Assembly: GCA_029204225.1 (NCBI GenBank)
Contig: CM055107.1
Span: forward strand, 6,420,873-6,484,872
Length of the DNA: 64,000 nt
Source of the DNA: Diphasiastrum complanatum
Taxonomy: Eukaryota > Streptophyta > Lycopodiopsida > Lycopodiales > Lycopodiaceae
Reading direction: 5' to 3'
The notes beneath the pieces were generated by a model. The model saw only the letters and a list, made by a program, of their open reading frames with translations. It did not search any database and was not told where the DNA came from. Positions 11,168-29,240 of the stretch are shown here, piece by piece (the first letter of the stretch is position 1; each line of letters opens with the position of its first letter). The position numbers and the translations under genes are program-made.

Positions 11168-11377
11168 AGGTCGATCCCTCGACTGTTGAGTGATAGGGTT
11201 GAAAAACTTGTGTACATGTATTTTAATTACAAAATAATAAAGAGAATAGGAAATGTTGATTATATAGAGGACATGCCTGCATGGGGGATAGATCTTTCAG
11301 GAGAAGAAGAGATGGAAGATCTTGGCTATCGTCGAGATTGTGTGGCTATAGACTATGAGGTTGATGAAAACTTATAA
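11168..11377 (+). pseudogene. hAT transposase C-terminal fragment (probable)
   Basis: The frame reads SDRVEKLVYMYFNYKII and then IGNVDYIEDMPAWGIDL, resembling the end of the hAT dimerisation region of plant hAT-like transposases (NRL..DR..KLVYV.YNLKL). It would be the last exon; the catalytic core and BED finger are not in the neighbourhood. No intact hAT terminal repeats were seen. The assignment rests on one short motif. Confidence 0.45.
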
Positions 11378-11735
11378 TGTGATTTACCATGACAAGTTAC
11401 ATGTTTAGTTTTATCTTTAAGTGTTTAGGTTTATGAATCTATGATCATTGGTTTAGGTTTTATGGTTGATGCAAATTCTTTTGTAGGCTTGTAGCAAATC
11501 AAAAAATGGTAATTGTAACAAATGAAACTTGAAAGAATAATGGTTGTATGAATGAAAACATAATGGTTTAGGATTTCAATTATACAAAAATACACATTTG
11601 CACAAATAATCAAGATAAACCCAAGGATCCAAATAAGTAAGGACAATAAATCTCTGCAATACTTGATTTGTAAGATAAAAAAGTAGAGTACAAAAAGTGA
11701 ACATTGAAGTGGCCATTCTGATGCTCTATCCCAAC
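11378..11735. other. non-coding spacer between convergent hAT and RING fragments
   Basis: A/T-rich; nothing recognised. Confidence 0.4.
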
Positions 11736-12095
11736 CTATAGAGTGTTGAAGGCATGCATCTCTTGGATTCTACAATAATCATCATGCATGTCTAATGTCA
11801 TATATAAATTTTCTACAATATTATAATCACACAACTTGCATTTATCATCCATTATCATATATTGGATGAGACAAGCAATGTGATAAAAATGTGCGCATGG
11901 TAATTGGTAATGCTCACTCCATGGATGAAAATTGTGGTGGCAATGTGGACAACAATCTTGGAGTGGGTCGTCTACTATACGCTCCAGAACATTAGGGTGC
12001 AGCATCCTGCAAGATATATGGCTAGCACCATCTGGCCCTTCAAGATTTTCCAATCGACGACATAATGATTTCATTTCAGCCTTTAACTGTCGCAT
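11736..12095 (-). CDS. small RING-H2 finger protein (hypothetical E3 ligase-like)
   Basis: An uninterrupted 119-residue frame. Residues about 1-22 are basic and heptad-like (LKAEMKSLCRRLENLE), a possible short coiled coil. Residues about 49-88 fit the RING-H2 consensus: CPHC, 14 residues, CAHFYHIAC, 10 residues, CKLC, that is C-X2-C-X14-C-X1-H-X2-H-X2-C-X10-C-X2-C, with all eight zinc ligands. RING-H2 domains usually recruit E2 ubiquitin-conjugating enzymes. An Asp-run (DDDDD) lies in frame just upstream of the ATG after a stop, so the true start could be on an upstream exon. It is convergent with the hAT scrap and may be a captured host fragment or a decayed host gene. Confidence 0.6.
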   Translation of the reverse strand: MRQLKAEMKSLCRRLENLEGPDGASHISCRMLHPNVLERIVDDPLQDCCPHCHHNFHPWSEHYQLPCAHFYHIACLIQYMIMDDKCKLCDYNIVENLYMTLDMHDDYCRIQEMHAFNTL

Positions 12096-12425
12096 ATCGT
12101 CATCGTCGTCATCGTGTGAATTCTAGTTGAAAAGTATGTCATGTAACATATCATTAGAAAGCCCTTGGCAAGCGCTTTTCAATGCACCAAACTCTGCTAA
12201 ATTTGGACTTACCACTAAAAAGTTATGCCATTTTTAGTGTGGAATCAAAATGTGGACTCAAAAAGTTACGTTACGTAGATTTCAAATTTGAGTGTTTTGA
12301 TTGGTCCATGTGTAAGAAAAAACTGAGAAATAAATATAAAAAGAATATTTACAAAGGGTCTTTTTTGGATTTAGAACTCCTCTAATGCTACTGGTTATAA
12401 CAATTTGTTTTTCTTCTAATAGAAG

Positions 12426-12437
12426 TGGTATCAAAGC
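12426..12437 (+). promoter_or_regulatory. tRNA-Met-type primer-binding site relic
   Basis: TGGTATCAAAGC differs at one position from TGGTATCAGAGC. An LTR should end just upstream, but I could not define it. Gag and pol are missing: an integrase end begins about 230 bp later. Confidence 0.5.
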
Positions 12438-12638
12438 TGATATCTATTTCCGCCCATAGAGTGATATCAGTGCCTGCTCCCACAAATATCGTGACATGTT
12501 ATATTCATTTATTGTTCTTTGTCACTTGTACATAGTATCTCCAGTTTCAAAATGTATAAAATACAGGCATTATGTTGGTGATTGGCCAAAGATACTACTT
12601 TGGATGCAAGTCAAATCTCTTAAGATTATTATCTAAAT

Positions 12639-12662
12639 CTTAGAATACCTAAATATTCTAAG
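12639..12662. repeat. perfect 9-bp inverted repeat
   Basis: CTTAGAATA, six bases, TATTCTAAG. It sits just before the integrase-end frame at 12666, near the presumed deletion junction. Confidence 0.7.
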
Positions 12663-12665
12663 ACT

Positions 12666-13043
12666 ATGAGTACAGGGAAGCATTATAAATTGTCTACGAG
12701 ATATTGTGGACCGTTTCGGATTATAAACAAAATTGGTTCTTTAGCTTACGAACTAGATCTTCAGAACAACACTACAGCTCACCCAATGTTTCATGTAAGC
12801 CGATTGAAATTAAGTTTGCATGAAGGTGAAGTAGTTGGTTCAGAGGAGGATCTTACCCATTTGGAGGACTCATCACTTAGTGTTTCTTTGGAACCTAAAA
12901 AGGTACTCAGAACCAGAGATAAACAATTGAGAAATCATTCTATCTCTGAGTGCTTGATCAGGTGGAAGGGTCGGACTGAGGATGATGATTCATGGAAAAG
13001 GGTCGAAAGCATAAAGAAGAATTTTCCTAGTTTTCATTTCTAG
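12666..13043 (+). pseudogene. chromovirus integrase C-terminus with chromodomain-like end
   Basis: The 125-codon frame reads KLSTRYCGPFRIINKIGSLA, AHPMFHVSRLKLSLH, an acidic spacer, KKVLRTRDKQLRNHSISECL and IRWKGRTEDDDSWKRVE. This is the GPY/F-type C-terminal block followed by the chromodomain-like tail of plant gypsy chromoviruses (LIRWKG....SWE). That tail is thought to direct integration into particular chromatin. Catalytic core, RT and protease are missing. A polypurine tract and LTR follow, so this is the real 3' end of an element. Confidence 0.8.
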
Positions 13044-13052
13044 AGATAGAAA

Positions 13053-13071
13053 TGGATTAAGGGGGGAAGAA
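13053..13071 (+). promoter_or_regulatory. polypurine tract
   Basis: GGATTAAGGGGGGAAGAA lies directly before TGTTATGTCC at 13072; it would prime plus-strand synthesis. Confidence 0.7.
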
Positions 13072-13559
13072 TGTTATGTCCATGTCCTGTACAAGGGAAT
13101 CGGAACTATTTCTGACGTGGATAGCTGGTCACTCCAATTGTATGTGGTTATTAGTTATGCTACGTCATTCTGGACGTGGTCGTATTAAATAGTTAATAAT
13201 CATATGAGGGCCCAGACCTATATGTGGACATAGGAGCACATGCATGGTGAAGACTACTTTAATGCAAGAATAGGAGATCAATAGCTCAATTTAGGTTGCA
13301 TGGGAATCCTAAGGGGAATATTCTCTCTCTCTTTATGAGAATAAGTCTAGTGGAAACTCGCCCATCCTCCTATTGTGAATTGTGATTCTTGAGCCAGTGT
13401 TTCCTCTCCTCTCTTGTGTTCTTCACTGTGGCTTGGGGGTGGATTGGTTAGGATATTGACTAGCCTCTCCATATTGGTTGGGTGGTTCATGCTCCACAGG
13501 TGTCCTTTTGGTTTGCATGTGATTGGAATCCTGTAGATTTTTACTTGGTGGTTCTTACA
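13072..13559 (+). mobile_element. 3' LTR of gypsy chromovirus remnant
   Basis: Begins TGTTATGTCC straight after the polypurine tract. The proposed end, TTCTTACA at 13559, is a guess from the CA terminus; no second LTR is available for comparison. Gag-derived sequence of another gypsy follows. Confidence 0.55.
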
Positions 13560-13669
13560 ACTACTCTACAAGATGCTATGGAAGATCCCATCAGAACCAG
13601 CTGCAGTATCCTCGACGGGAGACTGTATGGTATTTAGTGTGCACGCAAAACCATACAGCGAATGAGTGT

Positions 13670-13987
13670 CCAATCCTAAAGTAAAATCTGAGACTGACAC
13701 ATAGATTCTATCATCTGTGCAATGCAACATCGCATGATATGGCATTTTGCCCGTTTAACCCCCGGATTGTTCAACAGAAGAGAAGTCCTTATCAGACTTC
13801 TTATCCTTACCATAAGGGTCACCCAACGCGGCACCAAGGTACGGCGCAGCGAATCAACAACAATGTATGGCCTTACCTACACCACCAAGGCCAACGAATC
13901 AACAAGTGGCCCATGTAAACCTGACAGCAATGGAACCAGAGATTCTAATGCCACCTCAACCTGAGCAGCAACAATGGTACGGACCAG
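13670..13987 (+). pseudogene. gypsy gag C-terminal remnant
   Basis: One frame has a zinc-knuckle relic, Tyr-His-Leu-Cys-NATS-His-DMAF-Cys, where the first Cys is Tyr. A second frame further on is Gln/Pro-rich (PPQPEQQQWYGP), as in Tat-like gag tails. The sequence then passes directly into an integrase C-terminus, so protease, RT and RNase H were deleted. Confidence 0.5.
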
Positions 13988-14320
13988 ATGAACCATTTAT
14001 CTCTACAACTATGCCATGAAGCTCTGTATAAACTCGGTGAAACACGCTTACTAACTGTTCATGCATTGGAAACTGAAAAGGAAAGACACAAAGCATGGCA
14101 TGATCGCAGGTTACAAAAGAAGGATCTTCGTTCTGGAAATCTGGTCCTGATGTATAAAACCAAGGCAATCAAGAGAAAATTAAAATTCATAGGCGAAGGT
14201 CCTTATCGGATCAAGGAAATTCTTAATCATGGAGCCGTGAATTTAGAGAAGCTAGATGGGACACCATTTGATACACCCATCAATGGTAGATGGTTTCACA
14301 AATACTGGCCACCACAGTAA
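13988..14320 (+). pseudogene. Tat/Ogre-like integrase C-terminus
   Basis: An open 110-codon stretch with HDRRLQKKDLRSGNLVLMY, KLKFIGEGPYRI and INGRWFHKYWP. This is the integrase tail of plant Tat/Athila-lineage gypsy elements (GDLVL, GPY, NGQRLKHY-like end) and it lacks a chromodomain. The catalytic core is absent. It is followed by about 1.1 kb of non-coding DNA and then an extra ORF in the same orientation. Confidence 0.75.
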
Positions 14321-15485
14321 GATAGATCCAGATTGGTGGTGGCACGTTACGAAAAGCTATTTTGCTAAACCACCACCACTAGATCTAGGAAGATCAAGCC
14401 AAATCAAGCTAGATCCATCAAGATTTGGCCAGATCTGACAAGATCGGGAAAATCCATTAGGATCCAAGGGGGATCCAGATCCAGAAGGGATCAAGAAGGA
14501 AGCAGATCATCAGATTATGCCAATAAGTCCTCTAAATTTGCAGATCAGAGACTTGATCTCAGTAACTATGGCAAATTAAGGGCAAATTTTACCAAAGACT
14601 GATGGATCTATTACCAATTATCCATCAAAACTTTCAGAGAACTACCAACAGTCAGATCAAGTCTGGATGAAGCTGGTTACCAGTTTACAAAAGTTAAAAA
14701 TCAAAAAATCTCGAGATCTCGTCAAAAAACACTCTAAAAGATCACTTTTTTTATGATTTTTTGGAGATCCCCTGGGAGATAGCTCTTGAAACTTGGACAG
14801 TCACTAGATCTGACCTAGATGCATTCATGAGAATCTTTGTGAGAGTTCCTGATGGAGGAATCATCATTTTTTAGTGTGTGCGAGGGTTACTAGAAGCTGA
14901 ATCTTCAAAACCCTCGCAGAGCATCAAGATCATCTTACCAACCCTCGCAAGTGCCTAAATGGAATCATAATAGTGAAATTAGCCTACCTACATGGTCTGA
15001 TCTTGAAAATCCAATCACAAAAATAAGTTGTGCAAGAGATCACTTCCTGCGAGAGTTGAACCCTTGTAGACAGTCTGAACCCTCGCAGAACCTTCACATG
15101 GCAGTCAAATCACCTTCTGAACTCTCGCAGACTTCCCTAAGGTCTTAGAATTTGTCCCTACCAAAATTTGGATGGAACTGAGCAAGGGAAAGTGGATTTC
15201 ACTTAATACGCACTCTAAATTCTATTATATAAGGGTTGAATTCGAGTCATTTGTCACCTTTGCTAGCGAAGCTCTACCGAAATTTACACTGAAATTACCA
15301 AGTTCTCTGTTTGCGACCAAATTTTCTACAAGCTATCATCTGCTCATACTGAACCCAGATCTGCACTCTGAATTATAATTCTTGCCATCCGACACTCGTA
15401 ATTCATAGTTTTTTGTCGTTTCCACACCTTTTTACCTTTTCCACCATTTTTTCTACTTTTTTGACCTTTAATCATCACTACTAAC
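14321..15485. other. non-coding linker downstream of integrase
   Basis: Contains a block related to the 151-bp unit at the left edge (near 14745-14780) and several CCTCGCAGA-type short repeats (near 14915, 15078, 15125). A CT-rich stretch at 15410-15480 precedes the extra ORF start. It is probably the element's untranslated spacer or an LTR piece; no boundaries could be set. Confidence 0.4.
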
Positions 15486-18360
15486 ATGGCCTCCTCATCC
15501 TCTGAAGACTCTGGCACCAAACATATGATCCAGCATGAAATCCTCGAGGCCACACAAATTTGGCCCTTACCCTCTAACGCTCTGATCCAACCATGGCTAT
15601 AGACAGCCGGCCCACTTCTAGAGGCAATGGATTTTTACCCGGCGCTTTTTCATTCTGAGATTAACATGGTCCTCGCCCTTCACTCTTACGCCACCTGGGA
15701 TGAGCAAAAGACACGCTTCCACTTCCTGTACCAAGGTACCATGTACAAGGTCAGGATTAATGTAGACTCGATGGTCACCATTGGCATTATGTCCGATGAT
15801 CGTCAACCCATCTCCAATTGCCACGCCAAAACTTTGATCAAACATTTCGTCGTCCAAACTGCACCAGAAATCCCAATCCAGACTAACAATGGTTACCTGA
15901 TAGATGCTATCACAGAACCCATCATTCAGACGGCTGCGCATCTGCTGAATAACTTTTTGGTTATTTCAACATTTCGCAAGGACAAAATCTAGTCTAGCTA
16001 CTGATTCAGATAGTGGAATCCTTTCTGGAATTCCCTGGCCCCTCAATTGTGCCATACGACTGGCCTAGCTTCCTTATTCGTGAACCAACCAACTCCATCA
16101 AACCCAACAACCGTGAGCATATCGTAGCAAGCCCCTTGTTGTGTAATTTTGCTTGTGCACTTCTCGAGGTGAAAGTCTGCGGTTTCCACTGCTCAACCCT
16201 TTTGTCTTCGCTCGTGCCGCACACTAATCTTTATCCGCCATCTCAAGCATCCACCTCCTCCCAACCTGCAGTTCCTAACACAACGGCCAACAAACGAATG
16301 CATGGCATTGCCTCTACATCTTCATCTCCACCTGCTACCCGATGACGCACCTCCACCACCGCACTAACCACTCCATCAACCACCACCACTTCTTCTTCTG
16401 TGCAACCCTCCACTCCGATCTTTGTTGTCGCTACCTCTCTTTCTGTTCCATTCACAATTGTTTCTGTGTCCATCCCTATTATCTTTGTTGATACCACTTC
16501 CATTTCTCTTCCATTATCCACTACTTCGTCCATCACCATCGCATCCTCCATCACTCCTACCGCCACCATTGCTTCCATCCCATTTAATCCGTCTGATTCT
16601 CAATTGTCTCCCGACACTCTGGCATGGATGCAAGTCATCAATTTTTCACCCCCACGTCAGACCCTCTCTGCTCCATCCTCGTCTTTTTCCATACTCCACA
16701 CCACCCTTCAATTCCCCTTTGTTCCTCCCATTCTCTCGTTTGGACAAACCGTCCTCACCCTCGTTTCCACAGTTGCTTCTCAAACCCCACCTGCTTCACC
16801 ATCAAAGGTTGCCGAGGGCAACCAACCATTGCCTGATGACGCATTTGTCCAAACAGTTTTCATACCATCGCCAAAACGGGTTGACCCTGCCGCCCCAGAT
16901 GGCATCAGGTCTAACGAGAACCTGATTGAAGATGATGACGACGGAACTCCACAAGTCGTCGGGGCCGATACAACACAAGTCCCTACCGGTGCCAGAGTAT
17001 TGGCTGCTCCCACAGACCTAACAACAGCATACCAGACTCTGGGCAAATACATCCTGGAGGCAGTAGCAGCCAAAGCTATATTGGAAAGCAGGGTACTACA
17101 CCTGACAACAAGCAACACACAGCCGCGAGCAGAACTCACCAAGCTGCAGCACGAGCTAATCCTAACTCACCAGCCTGAGCAAGAAGGGCACCAGGAGATT
17201 GCCAAGTAGCAGCAAAAGGAGAAGGGCCTCAATAAATATATCCAAAGCCTCTCCAAAGCGCTGACAGAGGCCTCCACGAAGGTGCGGGAGCTTCAACCCA
17301 AAGCCTCCCAACGGCTTGCTCCCATCCAGGTGCAACTAAACATTTTGGAAGCAGAGAATATGCGCCTGGGGGCGGAGGTCAAAGCCCTACAAAATAAAAA
17401 ACTCATCTGATTAGCTCAACCTGCACCAGACTCAAGGCCGCTATCTGAATCAGAAATGAATTTTTTTTGGCGTCAGGTGTAGGTCTATAGCCAAACCTTA
17501 AACAACTACCAGGGAGAGTTCAATAAATATCGGACAAGCGCAACTCACGAGCTCGCCCAGGCCAAACAAGCCCTCAAGGCTTGTCAACAATTTATGGAGA
17601 CAAAGGCCCAGCCCACCCCCGTGGTGATTCCACCGCCACCTATTTTTGACGCTGCACAGGCCAGTACAAGCCAGGACCAAAGCCAACAAGCAGTAGGGGG
17701 ATTTAGTCAAGATCAAGGATCTGAAGGCCAAGGACCAACGAATACGGGTGCTGAGATGTGAGACCAGGGCCAAGGCGCAGATACCAGCCAAAGCCAAGCC
17801 ACATCATCCAGAGATTTGCTCACAATATCTGCCAGCCAGGCCTTTCGAAGACCAAAGTCCATGGAGGAGAAAATAAACGAATTCTTATCAAAGTATCCCC
17901 ATGAGTCATCAAGAGGCGGCTGACAGATATTGTTTTCAGCTCAGACAATAAAGGGCAAAGAACTGCAAGCATTACCCGCCCTCCAACCACAACTAGAGTG
18001 GCATTAGCAGTTGTTCGAAAGAGACCTTGCGGCCATCAGGGCCTATGTGACAAGTCCACAACAATTATAGGTGAACGCGCACTTCTTGCCATGTACACGA
18101 CGATCCAAATGGGCGGAATGCGGCACCCCTATGGACAAGATCACACTTCAAAATTTTAATTGGCCGATCATTCCATCAGAATACGTGTGGACTACGGATG
18201 TAGATGCCAGAAGGGCTCTCACCACATTCGCGAATCAATATATCAACAGTCCGCGTGACAACCACTTACGCCCGGGACTTAGAACATTTAATGGGCATTG
18301 AAACCAAATGGAATGATTTTCTTCCCTCAATATTCTTTGATCCTAATAAGGCGCTAGCTT
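15486..18360 (+). pseudogene. extra ORF of Tat-like gypsy, copy 1 (coiled-coil protein)
   Basis: Starts at ATG 15486. The first part (to 15992) has an in-frame stop near 15600 and reads ALIQPWL, LLEAMDFYPALFHSEINMVL and MYKVRINVDSMVTIGI, resembling the N-terminal globular domain of plant transposon-associated proteins. After a frame change, 16013-18301 runs in one frame with stops near 16343, 17207, 17408, 17480, 17759, 17921, 18005 and 18068. It has a long Ser/Thr/Pro linker (16250-16900), an acidic patch, then heptad-rich coiled coil (about 17020-17620) and a Gln-rich part. A final frameshift near 18260 gives HLMGIETKWNDFLPSIFFDP. Function is unknown. The architecture matches copy 2 at 45676-47764. 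Confidence 0.6.
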
Positions 18361-18372
18361 CTGACAACTGAT

Positions 18373-18740
18373 TGCAGAATCGTGTCATACAGACATGATC
18401 AATCATGATAGTACGATAGTTATCAGGCCTCATGGGATTAGTACATTTGTGGATGGGATGGATGATTTTAGTATACCAAGATGGAGGAAAGCCAGAAGCA
18501 ACTGCTTGGTCAAGTAATGTGGCCAAGATGGGAGAAAGTATATCGATAGCTTAGATTCAAGGTCCTCGATGCCACGAGTGTGGTGGGATTTTAATGTCTT
18601 AATGGCCACAAGTACCATTTCAAAGCTGAAAAATGAAAACTCAGAGGGATGAGGAGAAATGTAGATGGGACTGTCAGTGTATGTCGTATAAAGAGTAGTG
18701 GCATAATTGATCCAAGTCTATAAGTATGACAGGATTGGAG
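18373..18740 (-). pseudogene. LINE copy a, RT N-terminal fragment
   Basis: Reading leftward: a segment with RGIEDLESKL, then LLDQAVASGFPPSWYTKIIH, PIHKCTNPMRPDNYRTIMI. This is the start of non-LTR RT (PI.K...P....NYR.I). The same blocks occur in the plus-strand copies at about 19640 and 22360. It is broken at 18373, where the extra-ORF sequence of the gypsy element ends, so this LINE piece abuts or was inserted into that element. Several frameshifts are present. Confidence 0.7.
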
Positions 18741-19189
18741 GAGGAGCATGTTACAACCTACACAACCACAAACCGCCAAGTGCCGGTTACCCACATGGAA
18801 CCGAACGTCACACGATCTACCTTGCCATAGGATCCAATCCATCGTCCTTGCCCTGGCTTGTGACTTCTAACAAGTGAGATTCGACCTCCAACCCTAACAA
18901 CATCCCATACCACTGCTAGAGCCCTCAGCCATCGCCCACCCCAAGCTAGCTCACATCTTGTTTGTGCACAGGCGCTCACCATCCACCTTCTCCTAGGTAA
19001 ATAGAATGAATGGTAAAGTGAGACCTCCTCTCGTTGTATACCTCCAATGTAGGAGTCTCCAAGCCAAGCACAGATCCAAGATCACAACACATGGCAACCA
19101 TAACTGGCCCATTTGACATTTAGTTGCAACCTGGGTTTGGGACCCAAAGGGGATGGGTCCCTAACATTTCCTCCCCCTTAAGAGACTCA
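18741..19189. other. no gene recognised
   Basis: Probable decayed 5' parts of LINE copies a (minus) and b (plus). Short frames on the minus strand show no domain. Confidence 0.3.
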
Positions 19190-24704
<5,515 letters not shown>

Positions 24705-24719
24705 TGGTATCCCTATGAG

Positions 24720-26711
24720 ATGTTGTATAGAAAGAAACCCAATCTTAATCACTTGAAAGTTTTTGGGTGTATATGTTATGTGCATGTGCCATTGGAAACA
24801 AGAACCAAGGAGGATCCATCTTCCACAAGAGGGATCATGCTTGGATATGCAAGCTCAAGCAAGGGCTACAAAGTCTATCTCCCATCCTTGAACAAATTTG
24901 TTGTTTCAAGGGATGTCATCTTTGATGAACATCATATGCATATGCTTGAAGAAGGCTCAAGTGCTCCAACAATCAAGAAGAAGATGGCCGAGGAGCAAGA
25001 TCTTGGTTTTGAGGAGGAGCTCATGGAGGAGCAAGCACCAAACCCACCTATCACACCAAGGAGATCTTCAAGGGCAAAAGTGGAGCCATCAAGGCTCACA
25101 TATCAAGGCAAAGGACAACAAGTTGAGGGTATCTCATCCACTTCTTATGCTTTATCTAGTTTTGAAGAACCGTCTAATGTTGAAGATGCATTGAACTCCA
25201 AAGAATGGTATAAAGCTATGTTGGATGAGTATGATGCCTTGATTGAGAATGAAACTTGGTTGCTTGTTGAGAGACCTCAAAGGAATGTAATAGGATGCAA
25301 GTGGGTCTTCAAGCTTAAGTTGAATGCAAATGGGAGTGTTAACAAACATAAAGCAAGATTAGTTGCAAAAGGTTATGCTCAAGAGAGAGGGATAGACTAT
25401 GAGGAAACTTTTGCACCCGTGGCCAAGATGGTCACAATAAGGCTAATCATTGCACTTGCATCACATTTTGGATGGATTCTATGTCAAATGGATGTCTCTA
25501 ATGCTTTATTGAATGGTTTTTTGGAAGAAGATATCTATATGGAGCAGCCACAAGGGTTCATCAAGCATGGAATGGAGAACAAAGTATGCCATCTCCAAAG
25601 AAGCATCTATGGCTTGAAGCAAGCCTCGAGATCTTGGAATTCAAGACTACATTGCTATCTTATTTCACTTTCTTTTGTTCAAAGTGAATATGATCCTACT
25701 CTTTACATTAAGTTTGATGATGTTGGTATTGTACTTTTACTCATTTATGTAGATGACATCATCATTAGTGGAAATAGTGTTGATGGTATTGAAAAAATCA
25801 AGATAGATCTATCCTTAGAGTTCAAGATGGTAGATCTAGGGTGTCTTCACTTCAACTTAGGCATAGAAGTACTTAGAGGGTCTGATTTTATCTTTATAAG
25901 TCAAGTAAACTATGCTCAAAGTCTTTTGAAGAAGTTTAAGATGGAAGTATGCAAAAGTGTTGACACACCAATGGAGCAAGATGTAAAAGTGCCAAATGAA
26001 GATGATGAAAGATCCTTCATGGACATCACTTTGTTTAGGCAAATTATAGGTTCCTTAATGTGGATCACTATAACTAGACCAGATCTTAGCTTTAGTGTAT
26101 GTAGGTTGAGCCAATCCATGCAAAAGCCATTGAATATCCATTGGAAAAAGGCTAAGAGGATTCTAAGATACATCTCAGGTACATTGGATTTTGGGATTCT
26201 ATATAGAGGAGATGTGATTAACCTTCATGCATTTAGTGATTCAGATTTTGCAGGGGACAAGAGGGATAGGAAATCAACAAGTGCCTATTCAACTTTCATA
26301 GGAGAAGGTGTGGTTTCATGGCTTTCAAAAAAGCAAGAAACTATATCTCTATCTTCAACCGAGGCCGAGTACAAAGCTTTGACAACCACTACAAAGGAGG
26401 TACTTTGGATCAAGAGATTATTGGTGGAACTAAAGATCATGGATTCAGAGGAGGCACCAATCATCTACAATGACAATATATCAGCCCAACACCTTGCATC
26501 TAACCCAATCTTCCATGCAAGATCTAAGCACATTGAGATATGCCATCACTTTGTGAGAGAAATGGTGCAAGCCAAGGAGATTGCTTTGGAGCATGTTCCA
26601 AGCAATGAATGTGTAGCTGATCTACTTACTAAACCACTTCAAAAGACACCTTTTATGAAGTTCAGATCATCACTTGGAGTGATTAGTAAAGCAATGATTG
26701 AACCAAGCTAG
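24720..26711 (+). CDS. copia integrase-tail/RT/RNase H polyprotein, intact frame
   Basis: A 663-residue uninterrupted frame that starts 3 bp after the PBS remnant. Residues 1-75: integrase C-terminal block (NLNHLKVFGCICYVHVP, SKGYKVYLPS). Residues 150-420: RT with ALNSKEWYKAMLDEYDAL, GCKWVFKLKLN, KARLVAKGYAQ, QMDVSNALLNG (usual AFLNG), SIYGLKQASR and the catalytic YVDD (LIYVDDIIISG). Residues 500-650: RNase H with FSDSDFAGD, SSTEAEYKAL, YNDNISAQHLASNPIFHARS and KHIEICHHFVRE, ending in LTKPL. All catalytic acids I can check are present. Full Ty1/copia polyproteins are about 1300-1500 residues, so half is missing. Confidence 0.9.
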   Translation: MLYRKKPNLNHLKVFGCICYVHVPLETRTKEDPSSTRGIMLGYASSSKGYKVYLPSLNKFVVSRDVIFDEHHMHMLEEGSSAPTIKKKMAEEQDLGFEEELMEEQAPNPPITPRRSSRAKVEPSRLTYQGKGQQVEGISSTSYALSSFEEPSNVEDALNSKEWYKAMLDEYDALIENETWLLVERPQRNVIGCKWVFKLKLNANGSVNKHKARLVAKGYAQERGIDYEETFAPVAKMVTIRLIIALASHFGWILCQMDVSNALLNGFLEEDIYMEQPQGFIKHGMENKVCHLQRSIYGLKQASRSWNSRLHCYLISLSFVQSEYDPTLYIKFDDVGIVLLLIYVDDIIISGNSVDGIEKIKIDLSLEFKMVDLGCLHFNLGIEVLRGSDFIFISQVNYAQSLLKKFKMEVCKSVDTPMEQDVKVPNEDDERSFMDITLFRQIIGSLMWITITRPDLSFSVCRLSQSMQKPLNIHWKKAKRILRYISGTLDFGILYRGDVINLHAFSDSDFAGDKRDRKSTSAYSTFIGEGVVSWLSKKQETISLSSTEAEYKALTTTTKEVLWIKRLLVELKIMDSEEAPIIYNDNISAQHLASNPIFHARSKHIEICHHFVREMVQAKEIALEHVPSNECVADLLTKPLQKTPFMKFRSSLGVISKAMIEPS

Positions 26712-26712
26712 A

Positions 26713-26725
26713 TAGTGAGGAGGAG
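26713..26725 (+). promoter_or_regulatory. polypurine tract
   Basis: TAGTGAGGAGGAG directly before the 3' LTR, in the expected place for plus-strand priming. Confidence 0.75.

Positions 26726-29240
<2,515 letters not shown>

Noticed and set aside
16243-16578. 111-codon antisense frame within the extra ORF
   Set aside because: Shadow of the Ser/Thr/Pro-rich linker; the sense strand has the coherent architecture.
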